A DNA stretch of 64,000 bases from CAZABC01 sp964483405 (GCA_964483405.1 CAZABC010000012.1:1-64000), one strand, 5' to 3'; counted from the stretch's first letter, positions 35,355-44,634 are shown. A program made the numbers and translations. Notes: generated by a model not told the origin, from the letters alone.

Positions 35355-36217
35355 CCGAGCGCACCGACCGCACTGCCGGTCTCGGCCGGGGCCTGGCGTC
35401 GCTGATCCCGCAGCGGCCGACCGCGATCGACGCGCCGACCGAGGTGCCGCTCGCGCGGATCAGCCCGAACCCGTACCAGCCTCGCCGTCGCTTCGACCCG
35501 GCCGAGCTCCAGCGGCTCGCCCAGAGCATCCGGGACCACGGCATCATCCAGCCGATCCTCGTGACCGAGACGCTCGACGGCTACCAGCTCGTCGCCGGCG
35601 AGCGCCGGCTCCGTGCGGCAGAGCTGGCCGGCCTCGAGCGGATCCCGGTCGTCGTTCGCCAGATCGCGGCGCGAGACCAGCTCGAGCTCGCCCTCGTCGA
35701 GAACCTCCAGCGCGAGGACCTCGACCCGATCGAGACCGCCCACGCCTATCGGCAGCTGATCGACGAGTTCGGGTTCACCCAGGAGGCGCTTGCGGCCAGG
35801 GTCAGCAAGGCTCGCTCGACCGTCGCCAACACGCTCCGGCTCCTCGACCTGGAACCGGCCGTGCAGGACGCGACGGCCGAGGGCCGCATCAGCGAGGGCC
35901 ATGCGCGGGCCCTCGGTGGGGTCGACGGACCGGTCCAGGCGCGACTGCTCGCCGTCGTCGAGGAGCGGGACCTGTCGGTCCGCGAGACGGAGGAGCTCGT
36001 CCGGCGCTTCCGCGACCGGATCGAGCGTCCCGGACCCGCGGCGCCGGAGCGCCGTCTCGACCCCGATCTCGAGCGGGTCGAAGGGGACCTGCGGGCCGCC
36101 CTCGGCACGAAGGTCCGCCTGGCCCGCGGCCGGAAGGGCGGCCGCATCGTCATCGAGTTCTACAGCGACGAGGAGCTCGGGCGCCTCTACGAACGCCTGA
36201 CCGGAGGGAGCCAGTGA
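35351..36217 (+). CDS. parB: Chromosome partitioning protein ParB (Spo0J)
   Basis: CTP-dependent DNA clamp loaded at parS. The N-terminal ParB/Srx domain has the CTP-binding motif GERRLRAAELAGLERIPVVV (GERR about residues 80-83) and ALVENLQREDLDPIETA; the HTH reads TQEALAARVSKARSTVANTLRLL; the C-terminal dimerisation domain ends with GGRIVIEFYSDEELGRLYERL. Length 288 is standard. The cognate parS lies just upstream of parA. It overlaps gyrB by four bases. Confidence 0.96.
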   Translation: MTERTDRTAGLGRGLASLIPQRPTAIDAPTEVPLARISPNPYQPRRRFDPAELQRLAQSIRDHGIIQPILVTETLDGYQLVAGERRLRAAELAGLERIPVVVRQIAARDQLELALVENLQREDLDPIETAHAYRQLIDEFGFTQEALAARVSKARSTVANTLRLLDLEPAVQDATAEGRISEGHARALGGVDGPVQARLLAVVEERDLSVRETEELVRRFRDRIERPGPAAPERRLDPDLERVEGDLRAALGTKVRLARGRKGGRIVIEFYSDEELGRLYERLTGGSQ

Positions 36218-38160
36218 CCGAAGGAACCGCGAGCAAGCGCCCAGCGGGCGGTCGCCGGTCGAAGTCGACCGGTGAGTACACCGCGGCCAGCATCCAGGTC
36301 CTCGAGGGACTCGAGGCCGTGCGGCGGCGACCCGGCATGTACATCGGCTCGACCGATGCCCGGGGACTCCACCACCTCGTCTGGGAGGTCGTCGACAACT
36401 CGATCGACGAGGCGATGGCCGGCCATGCGACGACGATCCGGGTGACGATCGCCGCCGACGGGATGCTGACGGTCGAGGACGACGGGCGCGGCGTGCCGGT
36501 CGGCCGTCACTCGACCGGCAAGGACGCGCTCGAGGTCGTCCACACGGTCCTCCATGCCGGCGGGAAGTTCGGCGGGGGCGGCTACAAGGTCTCCGGCGGG
36601 CTCCACGGCGTCGGCGTCAGCGTGGTCAATGCCCTGTCGGAGTGGCTGCGGGTCGAGACCGCCCGCGATGGCGCGATCTGGGCCCAGGAGTACGCCCGGG
36701 GCAAGCCGACGACCCCGGTGCGGAAGATCGGCCCGCAGGACGGCCGGCGCGGGACCCTGACCCGGTTCCGGGCCGACCCCGAGATGTTCGAGACGACCGA
36801 GTACTCCTTCGACGCCATCTCGCAGCGGCTCCGCGAGTCGGCCTACCTCACCAAGGGGGTCTGGATCACGCTCGTCGACGAGCGATCCGATCGGGAGCGC
36901 TCGTTCTACTTCGAGGGTGGCCTGGTCTCGTTCGTGCGGCACCTCAACCGCCACAAGGAGGTCCTCCACGGCCGCCCGATCTACTGCGAGCGGCGCGAGG
37001 GGACGACGGCGGTCGAGGTCGCCCTCCAGTACAACGACACGTACACCGAGAACGTCCTCGCCTTCGCCAACAACATCAACACCGTCGACGGCGGGACCCA
37101 CGTGACCGGCTTCCGGGCCGCGCTGACGAGCTCGCTCAACGACTGGGCCCGGCGCGCGGGCGTGCTCAAGGACTCGGACGGTAACCTCTCGGGCGACGAC
37201 GTCCGGGAAGGCCTGACGGCGGTCATCAGCGTCAAGCTGACCGAGCCGCAGTTCGAGGGCCAGACGAAGGCGAAGCTCGGCAACGCCGAGGTGAAGGGCC
37301 AGGTCCAGACGGCCGTCGCCGAGGCGATCGCGACGCACCTCGACGAGAACCCGGCCGACGGCCGACGGATCGTCGAGAAGTGCCTCACCGCGGCCCGCGC
37401 CCGCGAGGCGGCCCGGAAGGCGCGCGACCTCGTCATCCGCAAGGGGGCGCTGGAGGGGATGTCGCTGCCCGGCAAGCTCGCCGACTGCCAGGAGCGCGAC
37501 CCGGCCCGCAGCGAGCTCTACATCGTCGAGGGCGACTCGGCCGGCGGCTCCGCGAAGCAGGGCCGCGACCGGCGGTTCCAGGCGATCCTGCCGCTGCGCG
37601 GCAAGCTCCTCAACGTCGAGAAGGCCCGGCTCGACAAGATCCTCTCGAGCGAGAACATCAAGCCGCTGATCATCGCCCTCGGGGCGGGCATCGGCGAGAG
37701 CTTCGACATCGCCAAGCTCCGGTATCACCGGATCATCATCATGACCGACGCCGACGTCGACGGCGCCCACATCCGGACCCTGCTGCTGACCTTCTTCTAC
37801 CGGCACATGCCGGAGGTCATCGAGAACGGCTATCTCTACATCGCCCAGCCGCCGCTCTACCGGGTCAGCACCGGCAAGGTCACCCGCTACGCCGGGTCGG
37901 AGAAGGAGCGCGACCGGATCGTCAAGGAGATGGCGGTCAAGAACATCTCCGTCCAGCGCTTCAAGGGCCTCGGCGAGATGAACGCCGACCAGCTCTGGGA
38001 CACGACGATGAACCCAGAGTCGCGGACGCTCCTGCGGGCCGAGGTCGAGGATGCGGCCGTCGCCGACGCGATCTTCACGATGCTCATGGGCGAGAAGGTC
38101 GAGCCGCGGAAGGACTTCATCAAGACCGAGGCCCGAAAGGTCCGCAACCTTGACGTCTGA
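36214..38160 (+). CDS. gyrB: DNA gyrase subunit B
   Basis: ATPase subunit of gyrase. The GHKL motif begins EVVDNSIDEAMAGHA (D61, N62, E66), with FGGGGYKVSGGLHGVGVSVVNALS next. The TOPRIM domain has EGDSAGGSAKQGRDR and DADVDGAHIRTLLLTFF, and the C-terminus ends in the usual GEKVEPRKDFI. Length 648 is the short Gram-positive-like form without the 165-residue insertion. The GTG start is coupled to parB (GTGA), an unusual arrangement that ties gyrase expression to partitioning genes. Confidence 0.97.
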   Translation: MTEGTASKRPAGGRRSKSTGEYTAASIQVLEGLEAVRRRPGMYIGSTDARGLHHLVWEVVDNSIDEAMAGHATTIRVTIAADGMLTVEDDGRGVPVGRHSTGKDALEVVHTVLHAGGKFGGGGYKVSGGLHGVGVSVVNALSEWLRVETARDGAIWAQEYARGKPTTPVRKIGPQDGRRGTLTRFRADPEMFETTEYSFDAISQRLRESAYLTKGVWITLVDERSDRERSFYFEGGLVSFVRHLNRHKEVLHGRPIYCERREGTTAVEVALQYNDTYTENVLAFANNINTVDGGTHVTGFRAALTSSLNDWARRAGVLKDSDGNLSGDDVREGLTAVISVKLTEPQFEGQTKAKLGNAEVKGQVQTAVAEAIATHLDENPADGRRIVEKCLTAARAREAARKARDLVIRKGALEGMSLPGKLADCQERDPARSELYIVEGDSAGGSAKQGRDRRFQAILPLRGKLLNVEKARLDKILSSENIKPLIIALGAGIGESFDIAKLRYHRIIIMTDADVDGAHIRTLLLTFFYRHMPEVIENGYLYIAQPPLYRVSTGKVTRYAGSEKERDRIVKEMAVKNISVQRFKGLGEMNADQLWDTTMNPESRTLLRAEVEDAAVADAIFTMLMGEKVEPRKDFIKTEARKVRNLDV

Positions 38161-38716
38161 GCCGATCGTCCGTCCGAGACCGGCCGCTCCGGCCGATGTC
38201 GCCGGTACGCCCGACGACGTGGCCTCGCTCGCGAGCGGCCTCGCCAGGGTGACGCTCGATGGTGCGCCGTTCCCGATCAGCCCGCATCACTGCTTCGCCT
38301 GCGGCGAGCTGAACGTCGATGGGATCGGGCTCCGACTCCACGCCGGGACGGACGCCTGCTGGACCGAGCTGTCGCTGCCCGACCGGTTCGAGGGCTGGCA
38401 GGGGATCGCCCACGGCGGCATCGTCTGCACGATCCTCGACGAGGTCATGGCCTGGTCGCTCGCGAGCCGGCGGCTGTGGGGCCTGACCGCCTCGATGACC
38501 GTCCGGTTCCGCCGCCCCGTTCCGATCGGCCAGCCGATCCGCGCCGAGGGCCGGCTCGTCGAGCGGCGTCGGCGGGTCCTCTCCACGACGGCCCGGCTCG
38601 TCGACGGGGCGACCGGCGAGCTCCTCGCCGAGGCCGAGGCCGTCTACGTCACCGCCCGGGACGCCGACCGGGCGGACCTCGAGCGCCGCTACGGCCTCGC
38701 CCCGGACGCGACATGA
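38150..38716 (+). CDS. PaaI-type hotdog thioesterase
   Basis: A 188-residue hotdog-fold protein. The CFACGELNVDGIGLRL N-terminal pattern, the HGGIVCTILDEVMAWSL helix with the catalytic-type Asp/Glu, and ASMTVRFRRPVPIGQPIRAEGRLV strand region match the PaaI/YbgC acyl-CoA thioesterase group. Substrate unknown. The TTG at 38150 overlaps the gyrB end and has an AAAGG ribosome binding site; GTG 38249 (MTLDGAPFPISP) is the alternative and fits the usual family start. It sits between gyrB and the AlkD-like gene, which it overlaps by ATGA. Confidence 0.8.
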   Translation: MTSEPIVRPRPAAPADVAGTPDDVASLASGLARVTLDGAPFPISPHHCFACGELNVDGIGLRLHAGTDACWTELSLPDRFEGWQGIAHGGIVCTILDEVMAWSLASRRLWGLTASMTVRFRRPVPIGQPIRAEGRLVERRRRVLSTTARLVDGATGELLAEAEAVYVTARDADRADLERRYGLAPDAT

Positions 38717-39798
38717 CGGTCGCGCCGACGGCGGTCAGGACCGCGAACCCCGCGAACCCCGTGGCCACGGCGACCGCCTCGACCGCCGTCCGCCCTCGCC
38801 CGACCGTGCCCGGCACGCCGGTCCGGAGCGCGACGACCGAGCGGGCCGTCGCCTTCGTCGCCGCCCGCCGCGAACCGGCGGCGGCGCTCGGCCGCCACGT
38901 CGCGACGCTGGCGGACGACCCCGACGCCCTCGTGGCGGCCCTTCGCGACGGGCTGGCGGCGCTCGCCGACCCCGCGTACCTCGCCGGCCAGCGCCACGTC
39001 GCGCCCGGGATCGGGGCGATCCACGGCGTCCGCTGGCCGCTGCTCGCCGCCGTCGGCCGCGAGCTGCGGGCGGGGACCCGTCGCGACGCCCCGGCGACCC
39101 TGCTGTACGTCGCCGAGCGGCTCTACCGCGAGCCGACGCTCGAGGAGCGCTGGCTCGCCTTCGGGCTGCTCGAGCGGATCCTGCCGGACGACCCCGAGCG
39201 CGCCTGGCAGCTCCTCCGACGCGGAGCGCGCGAGGCCGGCGACTGGATCACGGTCGACACGCTCGCCCATCCGTACGGTCGCGGCATCCTCGGCGAGCCG
39301 TACCGCTGGGCCGAGCTCGAGCAGCTCGTCTACTCGCCCTCGCGCTGGGAGCGCCGCCTCGTCGGATCGACGATCGCGACGATCCCGCACGTCGACCGTC
39401 GCGCCGGCCGCGACCCGCGGATCGCCGCCACGGCCCTGCCCATCCTCGGGATGCTGATCGGCGATGCCGAGCCCGATGTCCAGAAGGCGCTCGCCTGGGC
39501 GCTCCGCGAGCAGACGAAGGTCGACCCGGCCGCCGTCGCCGCGTTCTGCGAGGCCGAGGCCGAGCGAGCCGCCGCCGACGTCGACGGCCATCGCGCCTGG
39601 GTCGTCCGCGAGGCGCTCGTCAAGCTCGAGCCCGAGACCGCCGACCGGCTCCGCGAACGGCTGGCCAGCGTCCGTCGCCGTCCCGGCGCGCCGTCGACCT
39701 CGACCGCGGCGGGAGCCGTCGAGCGCTTCACCGCAGGCGGCGGCCTGCCCGACCCCACCGCCCACCCCGAGCCCCCGCTGACCCCAGGAGACCGCTAG
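38713..39798 (+). CDS. AlkD-like DNA alkylation repair protein (HEAT-repeat)
   Basis: A 361-residue helical-repeat protein. After a 45-residue Thr/Ala/Pro-rich leader, residues about 50-320 show paired helices typical of the AlkC/AlkD ALK/HEAT fold, e.g. ERWLAFGLLERILPDDPERAWQLL, DWITVDTLAHPYGRGIL, ERRLVGSTIATIPHVDR and PDVQKALAWALREQ. AlkD excises bulky or cationic 3- and 7-alkylpurines. The Trp and Asp pattern (WITVDTLAH) fits AlkD's catalytic surface, but a non-catalytic relative is possible. It is embedded in the gyrB-gyrA operon, coupled upstream by ATGA and three bases before gyrA. Confidence 0.75.
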   Translation: MTVAPTAVRTANPANPVATATASTAVRPRPTVPGTPVRSATTERAVAFVAARREPAAALGRHVATLADDPDALVAALRDGLAALADPAYLAGQRHVAPGIGAIHGVRWPLLAAVGRELRAGTRRDAPATLLYVAERLYREPTLEERWLAFGLLERILPDDPERAWQLLRRGAREAGDWITVDTLAHPYGRGILGEPYRWAELEQLVYSPSRWERRLVGSTIATIPHVDRRAGRDPRIAATALPILGMLIGDAEPDVQKALAWALREQTKVDPAAVAAFCEAEAERAAADVDGHRAWVVREALVKLEPETADRLRERLASVRRRPGAPSTSTAAGAVERFTAGGGLPDPTAHPEPPLTPGDR

Positions 39799-39801
39799 AC
39801 C

Positions 39802-42363
39802 GTGACCGACGACATCGGCGCCATCAAGGCGATCCGCATCGAGGACGAGATGCGGGTGAGCTACCTCGACTACGCGATGAGCGTGATCGTCGCCCGCGCC
39901 CTGCCCGACGTCCGCGACGGCCTCAAGCCGGTCCACCGGCGGATCCTCTACACGATGGGCGAGATGGGGCTCTCCTCGACCTCGTCGTTCCGCAAGTGCG
40001 CGGCGATCGTCGGCGAGGTGATGGGCAAGTACCACCCGCACGGCGACGTCGCCCTGTACGACGCCCTCGTCCGGCTCGCCCAGGACTTCTCGATGCGCTA
40101 CCCGCTCGTCGACGGCCAGGGCAACTTCGGCTCGGTCGACGGCGACTCCGCGGCGGCGATGCGGTACACCGAGGCCCGGCTGACGGCGATCGCGGCCGAG
40201 ATGCTGGCCGACATCGACAAGGACACGGTCGACTACGTCGAGAACTACGACGGGACCCAGAAGGAGCCGTCGGTCCTGCCGGCGAAGCTGCCGAACCTCC
40301 TCGTCAACGGCAGCTCCGGTATCGCCGTCGGCATGGCCACGAACATCCCGCCGCACCACCTCGGCGAGATCTGCGACGCGACGATCGCGCTCATCGACGA
40401 CCCCGAGCTGACGACCGACGACCTCGTGGCGACCGTCCTCGGGCCCGACTTCCCGACCGGCGGGACGATCTACCGCTTCGAGACCCGCCGGAACCCCCTG
40501 ACCGGCGAGCAGGAGACGGTCGACGCCATCCGCGAGATGTACGCCCACGGCCGCGGGCGGGTCGTCATGCGGGCCCAGGTCGCCTTCGAGGAGACCCGCA
40601 ACGACCGGGTCGCGATCATCGTGACCGAGCTGCCGTACCAGGTGAACAAGGCGGCCCTGCTCGAGAAGATCGCCGACCTGGTGAAGGACAAGAAGCTCGA
40701 GGGCATCGCCGACCTCCGCGACGAGTCGGATCGCGACGGGATGCGGATCTACATCGAGATCAAGCGCGACGCGAACCCGCACAAGGTGCTGAACAACCTG
40801 TTCAAGCACACCCCGATGCAGCTCGCCTTCAACATGAACATGCTCGCCCTCGTCGACGGACAGCCGCAGACGCTGCCCCTCAAGGCGGCCCTCCAGCACT
40901 ACGTCGACTACCGGCGCGAGGTCGTCCGGCGCCGGACCGAGTACGACCTCGAGAAGGCGCGCGCGCGGGCCCACGTCCTCGAGGGCCTCAAGATCGCCCT
41001 CGACCACCTCGACGCCGTCATCAAGACGATCCGCGAGTCGGCCGACGTCGAGGCCGCCCGCCAGAACCTGATGGCCCGCTTCGGGCTGTCGGAGATCCAG
41101 GCCCAGGCGATCCTCGACATGCGGCTGGCCCGGCTCGCCGCGCTCGAGCGCCAGAAGATCGAGGACGAGTACCTCTCGGTCATCCAGCTCATCGCCGAGC
41201 TCGAGGACATCCTGGCGAACCCGGCCCGGGTCCTCGGGATCATCAAGGACGAGCTCGCCGAGCTCAAGCGCAGGTACGCGGGCGAGCGCCGGACGCGGGT
41301 CGAGGACAGCGCCTCGCGCGAGATGACCGACGAGGACCTCATCGCCGACGAGGACGTCGTCATCACGATCTCCGGCCGCGGCTACATCAAGCGCCAGCCG
41401 GTCGCGACGTACCGCCGCCAGCACCGCGGCGGGAAGGGGATCATCGGCCACGTCACCCGCGAGGAGGACGCGGTCGCCCACCTGCTCGTCGCCAACACCC
41501 ACGACTGGGCGCTGTTCTTCACCAACCGCGGCCGCGTCTTCAGCGCCAAGGTCCACCAGATCCCCGACGCGAGCCGGCAGGCCAAGGGCATCCCGATCAT
41601 CAACCTGCCCGGCGTCCAGGTCGAGGCCGGCGAGGTCCCGATGGCGACGATCATGCTGCCGGACTTCGCCGCGGGGAACTACCTCGTCCTCGCCACCCGG
41701 CGGGGGATCGTCAAGAAGACGCCGCTCGAGCAGTTCGAGCGGGTCCGCTCGACCGGCATCCGGGCGATCACCCTCAACGAGCCCGACGAGCTCGCCTGGG
41801 TCGACATCTCGACCGGCGAGGACGACGTGATCATCGCCACCGCCCTCGGCAAGATCGCCCGCTTCGCCGAGTCGGAGGTCCGGGCGATGGGTCGCGACGC
41901 GGCCGGCGTCATCGGCATCCGGCTGGCCCGCCAGGGCGACTCCGTCGTCTCGATGTCGGTCGTCCAGCCGGGCACCGACCTGCTCGTCCTGACCGAGACG
42001 GGCTACGGCAAGCGGGTCCCGCTGACCGAGTTCCGCCGGAAGCACCGGGGCGGCCAGGGTGTCGGGCTCATCTCGCTCGAGGGCCGCAAGACCGGCGCCG
42101 TCGCGGCGGTCCAGCAGGTGACCGAGGGCGACGAGGAGCTCCTCCTCGTGTCGGCCGGCGGGCAGGTCGTCCGGACCCAGACGAACACGATCAACCGCTA
42201 CTCGTCGTCGGCCCGCGGGGTGATCGTCATGCGGCTCAACGAGGGCGACCGGGTCGCCGGCATCGCTGCGTTCCGCGCCGGACTTGCGATGCGGGGGGCG
42301 ATGGGCGACGATGACGACCCCGAAGGCGGGGCTGTGCCGGCAAGCGAGCGCGACCGCTCGTGA
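39802..42363 (+). CDS. gyrA: DNA gyrase subunit A
   Basis: Breakage-reunion subunit. Catalytic Y122 is in AAAMRYTEARL. The quinolone region reads YHPHGDVALYDALVR, with V83 where E. coli has S83 and D87 retained. The C-terminal beta-pinwheel contains QHRGGKG, a one-residue variant of the gyrase-defining QRRGGKG box, and later KHRGGQG, so gyrase rather than topoisomerase IV is indicated. Length 853 is normal. GTG start; the stop overlaps the prs start. Confidence 0.97.
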   Translation: MTDDIGAIKAIRIEDEMRVSYLDYAMSVIVARALPDVRDGLKPVHRRILYTMGEMGLSSTSSFRKCAAIVGEVMGKYHPHGDVALYDALVRLAQDFSMRYPLVDGQGNFGSVDGDSAAAMRYTEARLTAIAAEMLADIDKDTVDYVENYDGTQKEPSVLPAKLPNLLVNGSSGIAVGMATNIPPHHLGEICDATIALIDDPELTTDDLVATVLGPDFPTGGTIYRFETRRNPLTGEQETVDAIREMYAHGRGRVVMRAQVAFEETRNDRVAIIVTELPYQVNKAALLEKIADLVKDKKLEGIADLRDESDRDGMRIYIEIKRDANPHKVLNNLFKHTPMQLAFNMNMLALVDGQPQTLPLKAALQHYVDYRREVVRRRTEYDLEKARARAHVLEGLKIALDHLDAVIKTIRESADVEAARQNLMARFGLSEIQAQAILDMRLARLAALERQKIEDEYLSVIQLIAELEDILANPARVLGIIKDELAELKRRYAGERRTRVEDSASREMTDEDLIADEDVVITISGRGYIKRQPVATYRRQHRGGKGIIGHVTREEDAVAHLLVANTHDWALFFTNRGRVFSAKVHQIPDASRQAKGIPIINLPGVQVEAGEVPMATIMLPDFAAGNYLVLATRRGIVKKTPLEQFERVRSTGIRAITLNEPDELAWVDISTGEDDVIIATALGKIARFAESEVRAMGRDAAGVIGIRLARQGDSVVSMSVVQPGTDLLVLTETGYGKRVPLTEFRRKHRGGQGVGLISLEGRKTGAVAAVQQVTEGDEELLLVSAGGQVVRTQTNTINRYSSSARGVIVMRLNEGDRVAGIAAFRAGLAMRGAMGDDDDPEGGAVPASERDRS

Positions 42364-43499
42364 CCCCCGGTCGGCCGCACGGCGAGGAGGCCGGGTCCGT
42401 GTACACGGATCAGTTCGAGATCTACTTCGGCAACGCCAACCCGGATCTCGCCCGGAAGATCTGCCGCTATCTCGACGCCGAGCCCGGCCAGGCCGAGGTG
42501 TTCCAGTTCGCGAACGAGAACATCTTCGTCAAGATCCTCGACAACGTCCGCGAGAAGGACGTCTTCCTCGTCCAGCCGACCTGCCGCCCGGTCAACCAGT
42601 CGATCATGGAGCTCCTGATCATGATCGACGCCTTCAAGCGGGCGAGCGCCGGCCGGATCACCGCCGTCATCCCGTACTACGCCTACGGCCGGTCCGACAA
42701 GAAGGACCAGCCGCGGGTCCCGATCACGGCCCGGCTCATCGCCGACATGATCACCGTCGCCGGGGCCGACCGGGTCCTGACGATGGACCTCCACCAGGGC
42801 CAGATCCAGGGCTTCTTCAACATCCCGGTCGACGAGCTGACCGCCGTCCACCTCCTGTCGAACTACTTCCGGCACAAGCACCTCGAGGACCTCGTCGTCG
42901 TCACCGACCTCGGCTTCGCCAAGCGGGCGCGGGCATTCGCCGAGCTCCTCGACGCGCCGCTGGCGATCATCGAGAAGCGGCGGGTCGGCAACCTCGACCG
43001 GGCCGAGCTGATGAACGTCATCGGCGAGGTCGAGGGCCGGACGGCGATCATCGTCGACGACGAGATCGACACGGCCGGGACGCTCGTCGAGGTCGTCCGG
43101 GCGCTCGAGCGCGAGGGCGTCACCGAGATGTACGCCTGTGCGACGCACGGCGTCCTGTCCGACCCGGCGATCGAGCGGATCAGGGACACGAGCCTGCGCG
43201 AGATCGTGATGACCGACTCGGTCCCGCTGCCGGCCGCCAAGCGGCTGCCGCAGATCACGACCCTCACCGTCGCGCCGCTCATCGGCGAGGCGATCAAGCG
43301 GATCCACCGCGGCGAGTCCGTCGGCGCGCTCTTCAGCAGCGAGCTGCCCCTCGTCCAGGAGATGACGTTCTGGGGCGACGGGGTCCAGCGCTCGATCGAC
43401 GTCCGGAATGAGCCGCACGTCCCCCTTCCCCTTGACGGCTCCGGGCCGTCCGAGCACGCGACCGCGCCCGAGCCGGTCGCCCAGGCAGGTGACCGATGA
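42360..43499 (+). CDS. prs: Ribose-phosphate pyrophosphokinase
   Basis: Makes PRPP from ribose-5-phosphate and ATP. The divalent-metal/ATP motif DLHQGQIQGFFNIPVDEL and the PRPP loop IIVDDEIDTAGTLVEV are intact, as is the flexible-loop YYAYGRSDKKDQPR. It is 379 residues: a 13-residue N-terminal lead and about 50 C-terminal residues exceed the usual 315. The GTG at 42360 overlaps the gyrA stop; GTG 42399 (VYTDQFEIYFG) is an alternative nearer the family start. Confidence 0.94.
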   Translation: MTPGRPHGEEAGSVYTDQFEIYFGNANPDLARKICRYLDAEPGQAEVFQFANENIFVKILDNVREKDVFLVQPTCRPVNQSIMELLIMIDAFKRASAGRITAVIPYYAYGRSDKKDQPRVPITARLIADMITVAGADRVLTMDLHQGQIQGFFNIPVDELTAVHLLSNYFRHKHLEDLVVVTDLGFAKRARAFAELLDAPLAIIEKRRVGNLDRAELMNVIGEVEGRTAIIVDDEIDTAGTLVEVVRALEREGVTEMYACATHGVLSDPAIERIRDTSLREIVMTDSVPLPAAKRLPQITTLTVAPLIGEAIKRIHRGESVGALFSSELPLVQEMTFWGDGVQRSIDVRNEPHVPLPLDGSGPSEHATAPEPVAQAGDR

Positions 43500-43747
43500 C
43501 GCTCCAGCTCCATCGCCCCGACGGCCAGGGCGGCCTCGAGCCGCGCTCCGTCTCCCAGGAGGACGTCCGCCGGCAGCTCCGCTCGCCACGCTGGGGAGCC
43601 TCGCTCAGGGGCGGCATGCTGCCGCGGATCAAGAACCCCGAGATGAACCCGACGCGGACGGGCGTCTCGGTCGCGACGTGGGGCATCCTCCTCGCGCTGA
43701 CCTTCGGCCTCCTCGTCGTGGGCTACGGCACCGGCTTCTGGGGCTGA
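43496..43747 (+). CDS. Small single-helix membrane protein
   Basis: An 83-residue protein of no recognised family. The first 55 residues are polar and basic (EDVRRQLRSPRWG, PRIKNPEMNPTRTG); residues about 56-77 form one membrane helix ending in a Gly-rich GYGTGFWG C-terminus. Its ATG overlaps the prs stop by four bases, which supports expression. Topology would place the N-terminus in the cytoplasm. Confidence 0.6.
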   Translation: MTLQLHRPDGQGGLEPRSVSQEDVRRQLRSPRWGASLRGGMLPRIKNPEMNPTRTGVSVATWGILLALTFGLLVVGYGTGFWG

Positions 43748-43751
43748 GCGG

Positions 43752-44087
43752 GTGGGCGAGGCGCGCCGTCGCAGGCCGGCGACGGTCGGCCAGACGATCG
43801 GCGGCGTCCTCGTCGGCTTCGACGAGCAGGTCTGGCGGAACGCCCCGCCCGCGCAGGAGCGGGTCGAGCAGGCCGACCGGGTCCGGAGCGTCGTCGCGGC
43901 AAGCGGGCTGACGATCGAGATGCCGGCGGCAATGGCCGAGGCCGCCGCGGACGCGGCTGCCGCGCGGGCCCGAGCGCAGGGCGACGGAGCCGCGCCGGGC
44001 GACGCCGGGTCGGCTCGGGGCCCCGCTCCCGACCCGGGGACCGGCGCGCGGCGCAGCGATCCGGGGACCGGCGTGCGCCACGGGTGA
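43752..44087 (+). CDS. Hypothetical protein with conserved-looking N-terminal half
   Basis: A 111-residue protein I do not recognise. Residues 10-57 look folded and gene-like (TIGGVLVGFDEQVWRNAPP, QADRVRSVVAASGLTIEMP); the rest is Ala/Gly/Pro-rich. No membrane segment or metal motif. GTG start five bases after the previous stop; end overlaps the DUF1294 gene. Confidence 0.5.
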   Translation: MGEARRRRPATVGQTIGGVLVGFDEQVWRNAPPAQERVEQADRVRSVVAASGLTIEMPAAMAEAAADAAAARARAQGDGAAPGDAGSARGPAPDPGTGARRSDPGTGVRHG

Positions 44088-44368
44088 TGCTCGGCCTGCT
44101 GATCCTCGCCTGGCTCGCCGTCATGTCCGTCGTCACGTTCGCCGCGTACTTCCGGGACAAGCGGGCTGCCGGGCGGGGCGAGCGCCGCACGCCCGAGCGG
44201 ACGCTGTTCGCGCTGAACCTCGCCGGCGGGTTCGCCGGGGGATGGGTCGGGATGTACGCGCTGCGCCACAAGACCCGGCACGCGTCGTTCAAGATCGTGC
44301 AAGGGCTGGCGACGATCCTGTGGCTGGGCGGCGTGCTCCTGCTCGGCCTGGGTGGCCTCATCCCCTGA
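44084..44368 (+). CDS. DUF1294 family membrane protein
   Basis: A 94-residue protein with three hydrophobic helices (about 2-20, 42-58, 73-93). The FRDKRAAGRGERRTPERTLFALNLAGGF pattern and RHKTRHASFKIVQ are diagnostic of DUF1294, often encoded alone or fused to cold-shock domains; function unknown. Start is either GTG 44084 (overlapping the previous stop) or ATG 44087. Confidence 0.82.
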   Translation: MMLGLLILAWLAVMSVVTFAAYFRDKRAAGRGERRTPERTLFALNLAGGFAGGWVGMYALRHKTRHASFKIVQGLATILWLGGVLLLGLGGLIP

Positions 44369-44634
44369 TCGGCGGCCGCCCGGCGATGTCGACGCCGGAC
44401 GGCGTCCGTCGCGCGACGGTCGTCGATGCCAGACGGTGTCCGTCGCGCGGCGATCGTAGACCCAGAGGTCCGCTCACCCCGGGGCCGGCCGCGCACCGAT
44501 CCAGCTGGCCGCTTGCCCGATGCGGCGGATGGCGGCGACCAGCCAGATCCACGCGAGGCGAGCGCGTCCGGAGGGCCGGCCACTCCGGGGGACGACGCGC
44601 GCCACCGCCGGGGTAGTCAGGTGCTCCCACTCGA
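44369..44634. other. Intergenic stretch with degenerate direct repeat
   Basis: No supported gene. It contains two imperfect copies of a 34-40 base unit described separately, and then featureless GC-rich sequence down to the end of the broken secreted gene. Confidence 0.5.
44384..44457. repeat. Imperfect direct repeat, two copies
   Basis: Copy one (44384-44423) and copy two (44424-44457) share CGATG, GACGG, GTCCGTCGCGCG and a terminal CGT, with a six-base deletion in the second. Copy one contains the palindrome CGGACGGCGTCCG. Confidence 0.7.

Noticed and set aside
38689..42045. A 1118-codon open frame antisense to gyrA and its upstream genes
   Set aside because: It is an artefact of GC-rich codon bias: the product is low-complexity Asp/Arg/Gly/Val, while gyrA and the AlkD-like gene on the other strand have clear motifs. 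The same applies to long antisense frames over secA (45028-47754), prfB-ftsE (49878-52388) and the smpB region (54596-56830).
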